Positions 1 to 8,771 of a stretch of DNA of 64,000 nucleotides are shown here, piece by piece. Under the pieces are notes generated by a model. It had not been told where the DNA came from, made no database searches, and worked only from the letters and a program-made list of their open reading frames with translations. The translations under genes were made by a program, and so were the position numbers. The stretch comes from Sutterella sp047777475 (lineage in GTDB: Bacteria > Pseudomonadota > Gammaproteobacteria > Burkholderiales > Burkholderiaceae_F). Numbering within the stretch: position 1 is the stretch's first letter; every line of letters begins with the position of its first letter. The DNA lies in assembly GCA_047777475.1 (NCBI GenBank), contig JBKEET010000001.1, forward strand, positions 372,001-436,000. The letters run 5' to 3'.

Positions 1-1506
1 TTACTTGTTGGCGCTCTCGGCGAGGTGCTTTTCCCAGCGGCTCATGAGGAGCGGGCTCAAGATGCCGAAGACGCACAGGCCGATCATCACCCAGCAGAGC
101 GGCGTCGAGAAGAGCACCGTCCAGTCGCCGTCGGAGAGCATCAGCGAGCGGCGCAGGCCCTTCTCGCCGATCGGGCCGAGGATGAGCCCGAGCACCACCG
201 CGGCGGCGTTGAGCCCGAAGCGGCGGATGAAGTAGCCGATCACGCCGAAGATCATCATGATCACCACCTCGACGAAGTTGTTGTGGATGGCGTAGGAGCC
301 GACCACGCAGAGGATGAAGATCGACGGAATGAGGATCGCGTCCGAGAGGCGGGCGATCTGCGCGAAGCCGCGGCAGCCCGCCAGGCCGATCGCGAGCATG
401 AAGAACTGCACGAGCACGAAGCCCGCGAAGAACGTGTAGGTCATGCCTGCATAGGTCGTGAAGAGCTCGGGGCCCGGCTGCAGGCCGTGGATGATGAGGC
501 CGCCCATGAGCACGGCCGTCACGCTCTCGCCCGGGATGCCGAGCGTGAGCGTCGGGATGAGCGAGCCGCCGGTGACGGCGTTGTTGGCCGCCTCGGAGCC
601 GGCGACGCCTTCGATGGCGCCGTGGCCGAAGTCTTCCTTGTGCTTCGAGAAGCGGCGCGCCTCGTTGTAGCCCATGAAGCAGGCGATCGAGGCGCCGGCG
701 CCCGGCAGGATGCCGATGATGTTGCCGATGAGCCAGGAGCGCGTCACGGTCGGCATGATGAGCTTCACGTCGCTCTTCGAGAGGCCGAGGCGGGAGAACT
801 TCGCCGCCTTGGCGCGCTGGCGGATGCGCGACTCGGCCAGGATCAGCACCTGGGACATCGAGAAGAGGCCGATCAGCGCGCAGGTGACGTTGATGCCGTT
901 GTAGAGCGTCGGCTGGCCGAACATGAAGCGCTCGACGCCTTCCATCGGGTCCATGCCGATCGTCGAGATGAGGAGGCCGAGGACGCCCGAGATGAGGCCC
1001 TTAAGGAGCGACTTCGAGGAGACGCCGGCGATCACGGTGAGGCCGAAGATCGAGAGCCAGAAGTACTCGGGGCTCTTGAACTTCATCGCGAGCTCGGCGA
1101 GCACGGGCGAGAGGAAGTAGAGCGAAATGCAGGAGAGCAGGCCGCCCATGAAGGACGCGAAGCACGCGACCGAGAGGGCGCGCGCGGCCTGGCCCTTGAG
1201 CGTGAGCTGGTAGCCCTCGATCGCGGTGGCCGCCGAGGCGGGCGTGCCCGGCGTGTGGATCAGAATGGCGCTGATCGAGCCGCCGAAGATGGCGCCGCAG
1301 TAAATGCCGCCGAGGACGATGAGGCCCGTGGCCGGGTCCATGCCGAAGGTGATCGGCAGCAGCAGCGCGACGCCCATGGCCGCGGAAAGGCCGGGCAGGC
1401 AGCCGATGGCGATGCCGAGCGCGGTCGACAGGAACATCGCGAAGAGATTGACCGGCGTGAGCGCATTAAGGAAGCCGGCGCCCATCAGCGAAAGCGTTTC
1501 AAGCAT
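1..1506 (-). CDS. tctA: Tripartite tricarboxylate transporter permease TctA
   Basis: Large membrane subunit of a TTT-family secondary transporter, which imports carboxylates together with a small membrane subunit (TctB) and a periplasmic binding protein (TctC). The 501-residue protein has about 11-12 hydrophobic segments. It carries both TctA signature blocks: a Gly-rich N-terminal stretch around residues 38-95 (GCLPGLSAAMG, IYCGAIFGGS, HTPGTPASAATAIEG) and a second around 260-340 (GILPGAGASIACF, GSEAANNAVTGGSLIP, LGIPGES). Length is normal for the family. It lies 12 nt downstream of tctB, so the two are cotranscribed. No tctC is visible, although the operon could continue past the window edge. 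The substrate cannot be told from sequence. Confidence 0.95.
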   Translation of the reverse strand: MLETLSLMGAGFLNALTPVNLFAMFLSTALGIAIGCLPGLSAAMGVALLLPITFGMDPATGLIVLGGIYCGAIFGGSISAILIHTPGTPASAATAIEGYQLTLKGQAARALSVACFASFMGGLLSCISLYFLSPVLAELAMKFKSPEYFWLSIFGLTVIAGVSSKSLLKGLISGVLGLLISTIGMDPMEGVERFMFGQPTLYNGINVTCALIGLFSMSQVLILAESRIRQRAKAAKFSRLGLSKSDVKLIMPTVTRSWLIGNIIGILPGAGASIACFMGYNEARRFSKHKEDFGHGAIEGVAGSEAANNAVTGGSLIPTLTLGIPGESVTAVLMGGLIIHGLQPGPELFTTYAGMTYTFFAGFVLVQFFMLAIGLAGCRGFAQIARLSDAILIPSIFILCVVGSYAIHNNFVEVVIMMIFGVIGYFIRRFGLNAAAVVLGLILGPIGEKGLRRSLMLSDGDWTVLFSTPLCWVMIGLCVFGILSPLLMSRWEKHLAESANK

Positions 1507-1518
1507 GAGTCGGCTCCC

Positions 1519-1974
1519 TTAGGAAAAGAGGATGCCCGCAGGCAGCGGCACGTTGAGGAACTTCGTGAAGGCGAAGTAGACGAGCGCGACGAGCACGACG
1601 AGCGTGACCGCGATCCAGCGCGGCGGCACTTTGAAGTAGAGGAGCGTGCCGACGAGGTAGACGGCGCCCGCGATGTAGTAGCCCACGGTGTACATGAGCA
1701 CGAGGAAGAGCACGCAGCCGCCGAGCACGAACGCGAACTGGCGGGGAATGAGATCCTTGAAGATTTCGGGGAAGTCGTTGACGATGCCCTTGCGGCCGGC
1801 GGCGGCCGCCTTAATGAGGCACTGCGCAAGATAAAGGGTGTTGAGGAGGGCGAGGGCGATGATGAGTCCGAGCGGGTAGGTCTGGGCGGCCTCGGGTAGC
1901 TGCACGGTCATCACGAAAAAAAAGAGCGCAACGGCGTAGATCACGCTGATGACGCAGATATCGGATTTTTTCAT
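1519..1974 (-). CDS. tctB: Tripartite tricarboxylate transporter small membrane subunit TctB
   Basis: Small integral membrane subunit that partners TctA. The 151-residue protein has four predicted transmembrane helices (roughly residues 8-25, 32-50, 75-98, 105-145) and little soluble sequence, which is typical of TctB. It is the first gene of the tctBA pair on the minus strand. The ATG at 1974 was chosen because a lysine-flanked membrane segment follows at once. The call rests on topology, length and position beside tctA more than on strong motifs. Confidence 0.85.
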   Translation of the reverse strand: MKKSDICVISVIYAVALFFFVMTVQLPEAAQTYPLGLIIALALLNTLYLAQCLIKAAAAGRKGIVNDFPEIFKDLIPRQFAFVLGGCVLFLVLMYTVGYYIAGAVYLVGTLLYFKVPPRWIAVTLVVLVALVYFAFTKFLNVPLPAGILFS

Positions 1975-2270
1975 AAATTCAAAGCTGTCAGGTCAAAGAC
2001 CCGGGATGCGCCGAAAGGCCCTGAGCCGAACGGCGGGATTCAATCGTCCCGCAGCCGGCCGGGCCGGGCGTATGGAAGCATTGTAGGCGCAGGCTGGCTG
2101 CAGAAGGGCCGGGGCCTCGTCGAGGCGCGGCCGCAAGCGCAAAACGGCGAGCGGTTGGATTGTAACTGCTGGGAACCCTTCACGGGAAGAGGGAAATATC
2201 AAAGCCTCGGTTCGTGTAAAATTCATCTCTTGCACTTTTTCTACCAACCGACACTTTCCAACTGAACGCC
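1975..2270. other. Divergent intergenic region tctB / uppS
   Basis: About 300 bp without a convincing gene between the divergent tctBA and uppS. A TAAAAT box at 2217-2222 is a plausible -10 for uppS, with no good -35. In most betaproteobacteria frr (ribosome recycling factor) directly precedes uppS; it is absent here. Confidence 0.5.
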
Positions 2271-2975
2271 ATGCCGTCTTCCGTTTCGCTGCTTCCGAAG
2301 CACGTCGCCGTCATCATGGACGGCAACGGCCGGTGGGCCAAGGCCCGTTTCCTGCCGCGCGCGGAAGGCCATCGCCGCGGCGTGGGCGCCCTGAAGCGCC
2401 TCACCGAAGCCGCCGCCAAGCACGGCATCGAGATTCTCACCGTCTTCGCTTTCTCGAGCGAGAACTGGGGCCGCCCGGCCTCCGAGGTGAGCATGCTCAT
2501 GAACCTCTTCTCGCAGGTGCTCGCCCGCTGGAGCCAGCCGCTCAAGGATGCGGACGTGCGCCTTCGCGTCATCGGCGACACGACGGCGTTCCCCGCCGAA
2601 GTGCAGGCGGCGATTGCGCGCAGCGAGGCGCTCACCGCGGACTGCACCCGCATGGTGCTTAACGTCGCGGCCAACTACGGCGGGCGCTGGGACATGTGCC
2701 GCGCCGCCCGGCTCGCCGCCGAGGCGGGCGAGGCGATCACGCCCGAGAGCATCTCCGCGCACCTTGCCGCGCCCGACGTGGACCTCCTGATCCGCACCGG
2801 CGGCGAGCAGCGCATCTCCAATTTCCTCCTCTGGCAGAGCGCCTACGCCGAGCTCTACTGCACCGACACGCTCTGGCCCGATTTCTGCGAGGAGGATTTC
2901 GTGCGCGCGCTGCGCTGGTACGAAGGCCGCGAGCGCCGCTTCGGCAAGACGAGCGAGCAGGTGCGGGCCGCCTGA
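2271..2975 (+). CDS. uppS: Isoprenyl transferase (undecaprenyl diphosphate synthase)
   Basis: Cis-prenyltransferase that condenses isopentenyl diphosphate onto farnesyl diphosphate to give the C55 lipid carrier for peptidoglycan and O-antigen synthesis; cytoplasmic, membrane-associated. The 234-residue protein opens with the family signature HVAVIMDGNGRWAK (catalytic Asp at residue 17). It also has FAFSSENWGRP and the C-terminal DLLIRTGGEQRISNFLLWQ block that binds the homoallylic pyrophosphate. Length is normal. It is the first gene of the dispersed uppS-cdsA-dxr-rseP-bamA series and is separated from cdsA by an unrelated flavoprotein gene. Confidence 0.97.
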   Translation: MPSSVSLLPKHVAVIMDGNGRWAKARFLPRAEGHRRGVGALKRLTEAAAKHGIEILTVFAFSSENWGRPASEVSMLMNLFSQVLARWSQPLKDADVRLRVIGDTTAFPAEVQAAIARSEALTADCTRMVLNVAANYGGRWDMCRAARLAAEAGEAITPESISAHLAAPDVDLLIRTGGEQRISNFLLWQSAYAELYCTDTLWPDFCEEDFVRALRWYEGRERRFGKTSEQVRAA

Positions 2976-2997
2976 AGCGCGTCCTGTTCGGTTAATG

Positions 2998-3015
2998 AAA
3001 AACGAGCCTCGTTTT
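2998..3015 (+). terminator. Weak hairpin after uppS
   Basis: AAAACGA and TCGTTTT form a short inverted repeat with a 3-nt loop just after the uppS stop. It is A/T-rich and at best a weak terminator. It is followed by a G-rich stretch (3030-3130) with several overlapping GGAG/CTCC hairpin options and no gene. Confidence 0.3.
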
Positions 3016-3215
3016 CTCCGGAAAGCGGGGCTTTGTTCTGCTTTGGGCCGCCCCGAAAAGGAGACTCCCCGGTCTCCGAAAGGAGCAGGCCGGGGACTCC
3101 CGAAAGGGGCGGGGCCGGTCTCCGATGGGGCGGATCGGCCCTTTCGTAAGGAAAACCGCAATATCGGGCCGCTAGGATGCCGCACAAGGACCCTCGATCC
3201 GCCTATAGGAATCCC

Positions 3216-4526
3216 ATGCTGCGCATCAATGTCTTTTTATTTTCTCTTCTGGCCGTCTTCTATCTGATCGGCATCGCCGTCTTCCCGTTCGAAATGAACA
3301 GCCGAGGCGTGCAGCACCAGATCTTTCTCGTCTCCGGCGTCGCCTCGTGGCTCCTCTGGGCCGAAGCGCTCGTCATCGCCTCGCGCCCGAAGTGGATCGA
3401 GCGCCTCGCGCGCGAGCCGCTCGACCGGCTCATGCAGTGCCACCGGCTGCTCGGCTGGGGCATGGTGGCGGCGGGCGCGGTCCACGTCGCGGCGCCGCTC
3501 CTTGTCATGCTGCTCCCCGTCGAGCAGGTCTCCGGTATGGCCGAGCAGCCCGTCATGCGGAGCTTGGGCGAGGCCGTCTGGATCTGGCTCCATCCGCTGA
3601 GCGCGCTGCTCGGCATCGTGCTCACGATCCTCATGCTCTTTGTGATCGTGAGCGACGCGTCGCGCGCGCTCGGTTTCAGGGGCTGGGACAAGTGGGAAAG
3701 GACGCACCGCGCCTGGGCCTGGCTCTTCGTGCTCTTCATCCCGCATTCGCTCCGGCTCATGAAGGAAACCGAGATGATCATGCCGCTCGGGTTCTTCAAC
3801 CTCGCCGTGACGCTGCTCGGCGCCTGGGCGGCGATCCGCATCATCCGGCACCGGCCTGGCATCGACCTGCGCCGCGAGGCCGCCGTGGAAACGATCGAGC
3901 GCCGCGGGAACGAGGCGGTCGTCACGGTGCGCTCGCCGCTTGCCAAGGCGGCGAAGGCCGGGCAGTTCTTCTACCTGAGCCTCCCGGGCGATAAATGCGA
4001 CCCGCATCCCTTCACGCTGATGCGCGCCGATGCCGAAAAGGGCACGCTCGCCTTCTGGGTCAAGGTTGTGGGCGAGTGGACCGAGCGGCTCGCCTCACAG
4101 CCCAAGGGGAGCACGGTCTTCGCCGAAGGCCCCTGGGGAACGTTCCTCCCCGTGTTCGACAGGCCGGGCGAGCAGGTCTGGATTGCGGGAGGGCTGGGCC
4201 TCGCGCCCTTCATTCCCTGGCTCGAGGCGGCCGCCAAGCGCAGGGAGCAGGGCGAAGCCAATCCCGCGGTGACGCTCTGGTGGTTCGTGCACGACCGGGG
4301 CGCCGAGCCGATGCTGCCCGAGGTTGAAAAGATGGCCGGCCGCGCCGGCGTCGCGCTCAGGGTCTTCGAAACGGGGCCCGAGCACCGCCGCGCCGATCCG
4401 AAGGACGTGATCGGCGGCATGCCCGCAAGGGTCGAGGTCTGCGGCAGCCGTCCGTTCGCCGAAGCCTTCAGGGCGCACTGGAAGGCGCTGGGCGCTTACG
4501 GCACTTACCGCTCGGAGGCCTGCTGA
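3216..4526 (+). CDS. Ferric-reductase-like transmembrane flavoprotein
   Basis: 436-residue membrane oxidoreductase. The N-terminal half has about six transmembrane helices with conserved histidines (CHRLLGWG, AGAVHVAAP, IWLHPLSALLG, RTHRAWAW) expected to hold b-type heme. The C-terminal half is a cytoplasmic ferredoxin-NADP reductase module: FAD-binding HPFTLMRA and NAD(P)-binding GGLGLAPFIPWL. It should pass electrons from NAD(P)H through FAD and heme across the membrane; the acceptor is unknown. I start at ATG 3216, which has AGGA five bases upstream, instead of an upstream ATG at 3177. It sits between uppS and cdsA, where this gene is not usually found. Confidence 0.8.
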   Translation: MLRINVFLFSLLAVFYLIGIAVFPFEMNSRGVQHQIFLVSGVASWLLWAEALVIASRPKWIERLAREPLDRLMQCHRLLGWGMVAAGAVHVAAPLLVMLLPVEQVSGMAEQPVMRSLGEAVWIWLHPLSALLGIVLTILMLFVIVSDASRALGFRGWDKWERTHRAWAWLFVLFIPHSLRLMKETEMIMPLGFFNLAVTLLGAWAAIRIIRHRPGIDLRREAAVETIERRGNEAVVTVRSPLAKAAKAGQFFYLSLPGDKCDPHPFTLMRADAEKGTLAFWVKVVGEWTERLASQPKGSTVFAEGPWGTFLPVFDRPGEQVWIAGGLGLAPFIPWLEAAAKRREQGEANPAVTLWWFVHDRGAEPMLPEVEKMAGRAGVALRVFETGPEHRRADPKDVIGGMPARVEVCGSRPFAEAFRAHWKALGAYGTYRSEAC

Positions 4527-4584
4527 CGCGATTCCCTTAAGCCCGGGCGCAGGATGCTTCCGCTACCATAAATTGCACTTTCGC

Positions 4585-4590
4585 TACAAT
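4585..4590 (+). promoter_or_regulatory. Candidate -10 box for cdsA
   Basis: TACAAT inside CGCTACAAT, about 110 bp upstream of cdsA; no good -35 match. GCTAnAnT boxes recur ahead of genes in this window (for example 53043, 40974, 18110), suggesting a local extended -10 style. Confidence 0.45.
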
Positions 4591-4609
4591 ACTCGGCAAA
4601 GCGGAAGCG

Positions 4610-4631
4610 CCTGCCCGGCAAAGCGGGCAGG
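4610..4631 (+). other. Leader hairpin upstream of cdsA
   Basis: Perfect 8-bp stem CCTGCCCG / CGGGCAGG with loop GCAAAG, lying between the candidate promoter and the ribosome-binding site of cdsA, without a T-tract. It would be part of the 5' untranslated leader. Confidence 0.5.
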
Positions 4632-4696
4632 TCGCCCGGCGGGGACCCCATTGTTTACGGCGGCGCAGCGACTGCGCCGCCCGGAGATTGTTCGTC

Positions 4697-5545
4697 ATGC
4701 TCCTTCAGCGAGTCATCACAGCCATCGTGCTGATTACCATCCTGGCCGTTTCCATCTGGATGGGCCCCATGGCCTTTGCCAGCGTCATGGCCGTTGCGTT
4801 CGGCGCGACGCTTTACGAGTGGCTTAAGATCGGCGGCCTCGGGCCCCGCCCCGCGCTGCTGGTGTCCGCCGTCGAGATGATCCTGGTGCTCTCGATCTTC
4901 TACGCGGGCGGCATCACGAGCATCGACTGGTTCCTCTTCGCGGCCGACGGCGTCCTGATGGTCTGCTGGTTTGTGATCTTCTTCCTCGAGCTCTTCCATC
5001 GCGACACGGGCTTCAAGGTCTCGCAGCGCCAGTGCCTCTGGACGGCCGTGACCTTCGTGCCCTGCACCTACCTCTCGATGCTCTGGCTCTACGCGCAGGG
5101 CGACTGGGTGCTCGTGCTCTCGGTCTTCCTCATCGTCTGGGGCGCCGACATCGCGGCCTTCTTCTGCGGCCGCGCCTGGGGCAAGCACCGACTCTGCCCG
5201 GCCATCTCGCCCAAGAAGACCTGGGAAGGCGTCATCGGCGCCTACGTGGTCGTGATCATCTTCTTCGTGCTCACCTACGTCTTCTGCTCGCAGAACAACG
5301 TCTTCACGAACTACGTCTTCACGCACGTCGGCTTCTTCTGGGGCGTTGTCGTCCTCGCCGTCCTCGTGGCGCTCTCGATCGCGGGCGACCTCTGGGAGTC
5401 GATGCTGAAGCGCCTCGTTGGCATCAAGGATTCCTCGCACATGCTGCCCGGCCACGGCGGCTTCTTCGACCGCATGGACGCCTCGCTCCCGGTGCTGCCC
5501 GCCGCGGCGTTCATCATGCTCTGGATCAACCTGCTGGTGCGGTGA
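4697..5545 (+). CDS. cdsA: Phosphatidate cytidylyltransferase
   Basis: Makes CDP-diacylglycerol from phosphatidate and CTP, the branch point for all phospholipids; integral inner-membrane enzyme. The 282-residue protein has about eight transmembrane helices. The CdsA signature region lies near the C-terminus: SPKKTWEGVIGA, then AGDLWESMLKRLVGIKDSS and LPGHGGFFDRMDA. The start is ATG 4697 (MLLQRV), with GGAG ten bases upstream; a TTG at 4688 is in frame but less likely. A strong hairpin follows the gene, so it may not be cotranscribed with the downstream yigZ-like gene. Confidence 0.96.
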   Translation: MLLQRVITAIVLITILAVSIWMGPMAFASVMAVAFGATLYEWLKIGGLGPRPALLVSAVEMILVLSIFYAGGITSIDWFLFAADGVLMVCWFVIFFLELFHRDTGFKVSQRQCLWTAVTFVPCTYLSMLWLYAQGDWVLVLSVFLIVWGADIAAFFCGRAWGKHRLCPAISPKKTWEGVIGAYVVVIIFFVLTYVFCSQNNVFTNYVFTHVGFFWGVVVLAVLVALSIAGDLWESMLKRLVGIKDSSHMLPGHGGFFDRMDASLPVLPAAAFIMLWINLLVR

Positions 5546-5571
5546 GCCCGGACGGCAGCTGCTTTCTTAAC

Positions 5572-5612
5572 GGCGGCCGCTCTTCCTCAAGGGAAGGCGG
5601 CCGCTTCCTTTT
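5572..5612 (+). terminator. Terminator after cdsA
   Basis: Two GCGGCCGC blocks (5573-5580, 5597-5604) with TTCC/GGAA pairing inside the loop form a very stable stem followed by TTCCTTTTG. Confidence 0.65.
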
Positions 5613-5669
5613 GCGGCGCCCTTGTGCGCTATAGTCGGAAAGTTCGTTTCCCTTTCAGCCGCGTCCTCC

Positions 5670-6305
5670 ATGTCAGGTTCTTACCTCATTCCCGATCTCG
5701 CGCCCGGCGAAGTGCACCGCGCCGAGCAGACGATCAAGCGCTCGCGCTTCATCGTCTCGATCGCGCACGCGGCAAGCCCCGAGGAGGCGAGGGCCTTCGT
5801 CGAGCGCGTCCGCGAGGAGCACCGCGGCGCGACGCACTGCTGCTCGGCCTTCAACGCCGGGCCGCCCGGCGACACGGCGAAGATCGGCGCAAGCGACGAC
5901 GGCGAGCCGAAGGGCACGGCCGGACGGCCCATGCTCACGGCGCTCCTGCACTGCGGCGCGGGCGAGATCGCCGCCGTGGTGACGCGCTATTTCGGCGGCA
6001 CGCTGCTCGGCACGGGCGGCCTCGTGCGCGCCTACCAGGGCTCGGTGAAGCTCGGGCTCGAGACGCTCCCGCTGCGCGAAAAAGAAGAAACCCTGAGGCT
6101 CCTCGTCTCGGTCGACCCCGCGATGGCGCCCGCCGCGGAGCGCTTCGTGCGCGAGGCCGGAGGCTGCATCGTAAAAAGCGATTTCGGCATCGACGCGGCC
6201 TACGAGATCGAGCTTCCCGCAAGGGCCGAAAAGACGTTTTCCGAAGCCCTCCTGGGTGCCTGCGCGGGGGATGCGCTCATCGAAAGGCTAGGCTCCGAGC
6301 CCTGA
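5670..6305 (+). CDS. YigZ/IMPACT family protein
   Basis: 211-residue member of the UPF0029/IMPACT family, cytoplasmic proteins thought to act near the ribosome or in proteolysis; the biochemical role is unsettled. The diagnostic block is clear: SDDGEPKGTAGRPML followed by VTRYFGGTLLGTGGLVRAY. An RSRFI stretch near the N-terminus is also typical, and the C-terminal part fits the ferredoxin-like YigZ domain. I start at ATG 5670 (MSGSYLIP), because the upstream in-frame start is a TTG. A TATAGT box at 5631 preceded by GCGC could be its -10. It sits between cdsA and dxr. Confidence 0.88.
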   Translation: MSGSYLIPDLAPGEVHRAEQTIKRSRFIVSIAHAASPEEARAFVERVREEHRGATHCCSAFNAGPPGDTAKIGASDDGEPKGTAGRPMLTALLHCGAGEIAAVVTRYFGGTLLGTGGLVRAYQGSVKLGLETLPLREKEETLRLLVSVDPAMAPAAERFVREAGGCIVKSDFGIDAAYEIELPARAEKTFSEALLGACAGDALIERLGSEP

Positions 6306-6386
6306 CAATTTGTTAAGCGTTTTCGCAAAAAGAACTCGTAAAATAGCCAAACTGTTTTACGAACGATTGCTGCGATAGTTTTTCCC

Positions 6387-7529
6387 GTGCGCTTCGCTAT
6401 TTTTCATATCATCGTCTGCCTGTGGCTGCTCTGGCGCTTCTGGCTTCCGCTGCCGATCTCGCGCCGCGCCAAGGCGGCCTGCTTTGCGGTCACGATCCTG
6501 ATCTCGCTCTTTCCCGCTTACACGTCGCTGTTTGCCGGCGGCCTGGTGAGCCCCGAGCTGCCCTCGTGGGTGCTCGCGCTCGGCGGCGGCGCGAATTTCG
6601 CGCTCACTACGCTCGGCGTCCTCGTGCTGGCGCGCGAGGCGATCATCTTCGTCACCGTGATGGCGGGCAAGGCGGGCATCCGCGCTCACCACGCCGTGCA
6701 GAAGAACCGCCGCGTCGCGATCGGCATGGCGGGCGCCGCGGCGCTCCTCGGCGTGATCGGCGTGCGCGGCGGCATCGCCGTGCCGGAAGTGAAGCGCATG
6801 GACCTGCCGATCAGGGACCTGCCCGAGGGGCTCGAGGGCATGACGATCGTGCAGCTCTCCGACCTGCACATCTCCGCGCTCCTGCGGGAGCCGCACGTCG
6901 CGGCGATCGTCGACAAGGTGAATGCGCTTAAGCCCGACCTCATCGTGATCACGGGCGACGTCGTCGACGGGCACGTGCAGATCCGCATGAAGGACGTTGC
7001 GCCGCTCCTGAAGCTCAGGGCGCCGCTCGGCATCCTCGTGTGCGAAGGCAACCACGAGCACTACATCGATTACGACGGCTGGATGCGCCGCTACGCCGAG
7101 ATGGGCATGACGGTGCTCAAGAACAGCTGGGTCGCCGTAAAGAGAAACGGCGCCTCGCTCGTGATCGGCGCCGTCACCGATCCCTGGGCCCGGCGCTTCG
7201 GGCGCGAGGAGCCCGATCCGGTCAAGGCCTTTGCGGGCGCGCCCGAAGAGGGCCCCCGCATCCTGCTGTCGCACCAGCCCAAGTATGCGAAGAAGTTCGA
7301 GCAGGCCGTGCGCTTCGATGTGCAGCTCTCGGGCCACACGCACGGCGGCCAGATCCGCGGCATGGACGAGGCCGTCTCGATCCTGAACGGCACGTTCGTG
7401 CGCGGCTGGTACCGGCTCTCGCACTCGCTCCTTTACGTGCATTCGGGCTCCGGCCTTTGGAACGGCTTCCCGATCCGGCTCGGCGTGCCGAGCGAAATCG
7501 CGTTTTTCACGCTTCGGCGCCTAAAATAA
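6387..7529 (+). CDS. Membrane-anchored metallophosphoesterase (YkuE/YaeI-like)
   Basis: 380-residue protein with four N-terminal hydrophobic segments (residues 1-115) followed by a calcineurin-like phosphoesterase domain. The dinuclear metal ligands are all present in order: QLSDLH, ITGDVVDGH, CEGNHEHY and LSGHTHGGQ. Family members of this topology resemble YkuE/YaeI-type hydrolases acting on membrane-proximal phosphoesters, such as lipid intermediates; the actual substrate is unknown. GTG start, with a TAAAAT-like box at 6339. Its place next to lipid and isoprenoid genes is suggestive only. Confidence 0.85.
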   Translation: MRFAIFHIIVCLWLLWRFWLPLPISRRAKAACFAVTILISLFPAYTSLFAGGLVSPELPSWVLALGGGANFALTTLGVLVLAREAIIFVTVMAGKAGIRAHHAVQKNRRVAIGMAGAAALLGVIGVRGGIAVPEVKRMDLPIRDLPEGLEGMTIVQLSDLHISALLREPHVAAIVDKVNALKPDLIVITGDVVDGHVQIRMKDVAPLLKLRAPLGILVCEGNHEHYIDYDGWMRRYAEMGMTVLKNSWVAVKRNGASLVIGAVTDPWARRFGREEPDPVKAFAGAPEEGPRILLSHQPKYAKKFEQAVRFDVQLSGHTHGGQIRGMDEAVSILNGTFVRGWYRLSHSLLYVHSGSGLWNGFPIRLGVPSEIAFFTLRRLK

Positions 7530-7535
7530 CGGCTC

Positions 7536-7558
7536 CGCCGCCCCGAAGCGGGGCGGCG
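7536..7558 (+). terminator. Hairpin between metallophosphoesterase gene and dxr
   Basis: Ten-base-pair GC stem (CGCCGCCCCG / CGGGGCGGCG, loop AAG) without a T-tract. It may stabilise the 3' end or weakly terminate. Confidence 0.35.
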
Positions 7559-7592
7559 CTCGGCAGACAGCATTGAGAGGCATAAGGAACAA

Positions 7593-8753
7593 ATGGAGCA
7601 GGTAACCCTTCTCGGCGCCACGGGCAGCATCGGGCGCAGCGCGCTCGACGTCATCGCGCGCTATCCGGAGCACTTCTGCGTGCATGCGCTCGCCGGCGGC
7701 TCGCGCGTAAAAGAGCTTGCCGAAGCATGCCGGCGCTTCCGCCCGGCGCGCGCGGCGATCGCCGACGCCTCGAAGACCGGCGAACTCGCCGCGGCGCTTG
7801 AGGCGGAGGGCCTCTCGGGCATCGACGTCTCGGGCGGCGCGCAGGCGATTGTCGAGCTCGCGCGCGACCCGCAGGCGGACACCGTCGTGCAGTCGGTGGT
7901 CGGTGCCGCGGGCGTGCCGCTTTCCTTTGCCGCGGCCCGTGCGGGCAAGCGGCTCCTCCTTGCCAACAAGGAAAGCGTCGTCTGCGGCGGCGGGCTCCTG
8001 ATGCGCACCGTGCGCGAGTCGGGCGCGACGCTCTTGCCCGTCGACAGCGAGCACTGCGCGATTTTCCAGTGCCTGCAGGGCGCTTCCGAAAAGGAGCGCC
8101 GCGGCGCCTCGATCCTGCTCACCGCTTCGGGCGGGCCTTTCCGCGGCCGCCGGGACCTTTCGGGCATCACGCCCGAGCAGGCCGTCGCGCATCCCAAGTG
8201 GCACATGGGCCGCAAGATCAGCGTCGATTCCGCGACGCTCATGAACAAGGGCCTCGAAGTGATCGAGGCGCGCTGGCTCTTTGACGTGCCGCCCGAGCGC
8301 ATCCGCGTCGCGGTGCACCCGCAGAGCATCGTGCACTCCGCCGTCGAATTTGCCGACGGCGCGATCATCGCGCAGCTCGGCACGGCCGACATGCGCCTGC
8401 CGATCGCCTACTGCCTCGGCTGGCCCGAACGGCTCGAGAGCGGCGCGAGGCGGCTCACGATCGCCGACATGGCGCACCTCACGTTCGAAGAACCCGACAC
8501 CGAGACGTTCCCGCTGCTGCGCATCGCCTTCGACTGCCTCAAGGCGGGCGGCGGCGCGACCGTCGTGCTCAACGCCGCCAACGAGGTGGCCGTCGGCGCC
8601 TTCCTCGAGCGCCGCATCGGCTTTGCCGACATCGCGCGCACGGTCGAGGCGATGCTCTCGAAGCTCTCCGCGCCGCTTCCCGAGACGGAAGGGGACATCC
8701 TCGAGCTCGACCGGCGGACGCGCTCGGCGACGGCGGACTATCTCAAACCGTAA
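7593..8753 (+). CDS. dxr: 1-deoxy-D-xylulose 5-phosphate reductoisomerase
   Basis: Second enzyme of the MEP isoprenoid pathway: converts DXP to 2-C-methyl-D-erythritol 4-phosphate with NADPH and a divalent metal. The 386-residue protein shows the N-terminal NADPH loop LLGATGSIG, LLANKESVVCGG, the metal/substrate block PVDSEHCAIFQCL, SGGPFRG, and VDSATLMNKGLEVIEA. Length is normal. ATG with AAGGAA upstream. It is followed 18 nt later by rseP, the usual neighbour, and it supplies the IPP that UppS consumes. Confidence 0.97.
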   Translation: MEQVTLLGATGSIGRSALDVIARYPEHFCVHALAGGSRVKELAEACRRFRPARAAIADASKTGELAAALEAEGLSGIDVSGGAQAIVELARDPQADTVVQSVVGAAGVPLSFAAARAGKRLLLANKESVVCGGGLLMRTVRESGATLLPVDSEHCAIFQCLQGASEKERRGASILLTASGGPFRGRRDLSGITPEQAVAHPKWHMGRKISVDSATLMNKGLEVIEARWLFDVPPERIRVAVHPQSIVHSAVEFADGAIIAQLGTADMRLPIAYCLGWPERLESGARRLTIADMAHLTFEEPDTETFPLLRIAFDCLKAGGGATVVLNAANEVAVGAFLERRIGFADIARTVEAMLSKLSAPLPETEGDILELDRRTRSATADYLKP

Positions 8754-8771
8754 CGACATCCCGGCAGATCC

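Noticed and set aside
25..1899. Long plus-strand reading frame of 624 codons opposite tctAB
   Set aside because: It is antisense to clear TctA/TctB, its composition (Glu/Asp/Ala/His/Arg runs) is what high-GC antisense frames give, and it lacks a ribosome-binding site or domain.
2172..2203. GGAAC ... TCAAA upstream of uppS as a sigma-E promoter
   Set aside because: The spacer is about 20 bp, too long for the sigma-E consensus, and the -35 part is incomplete.
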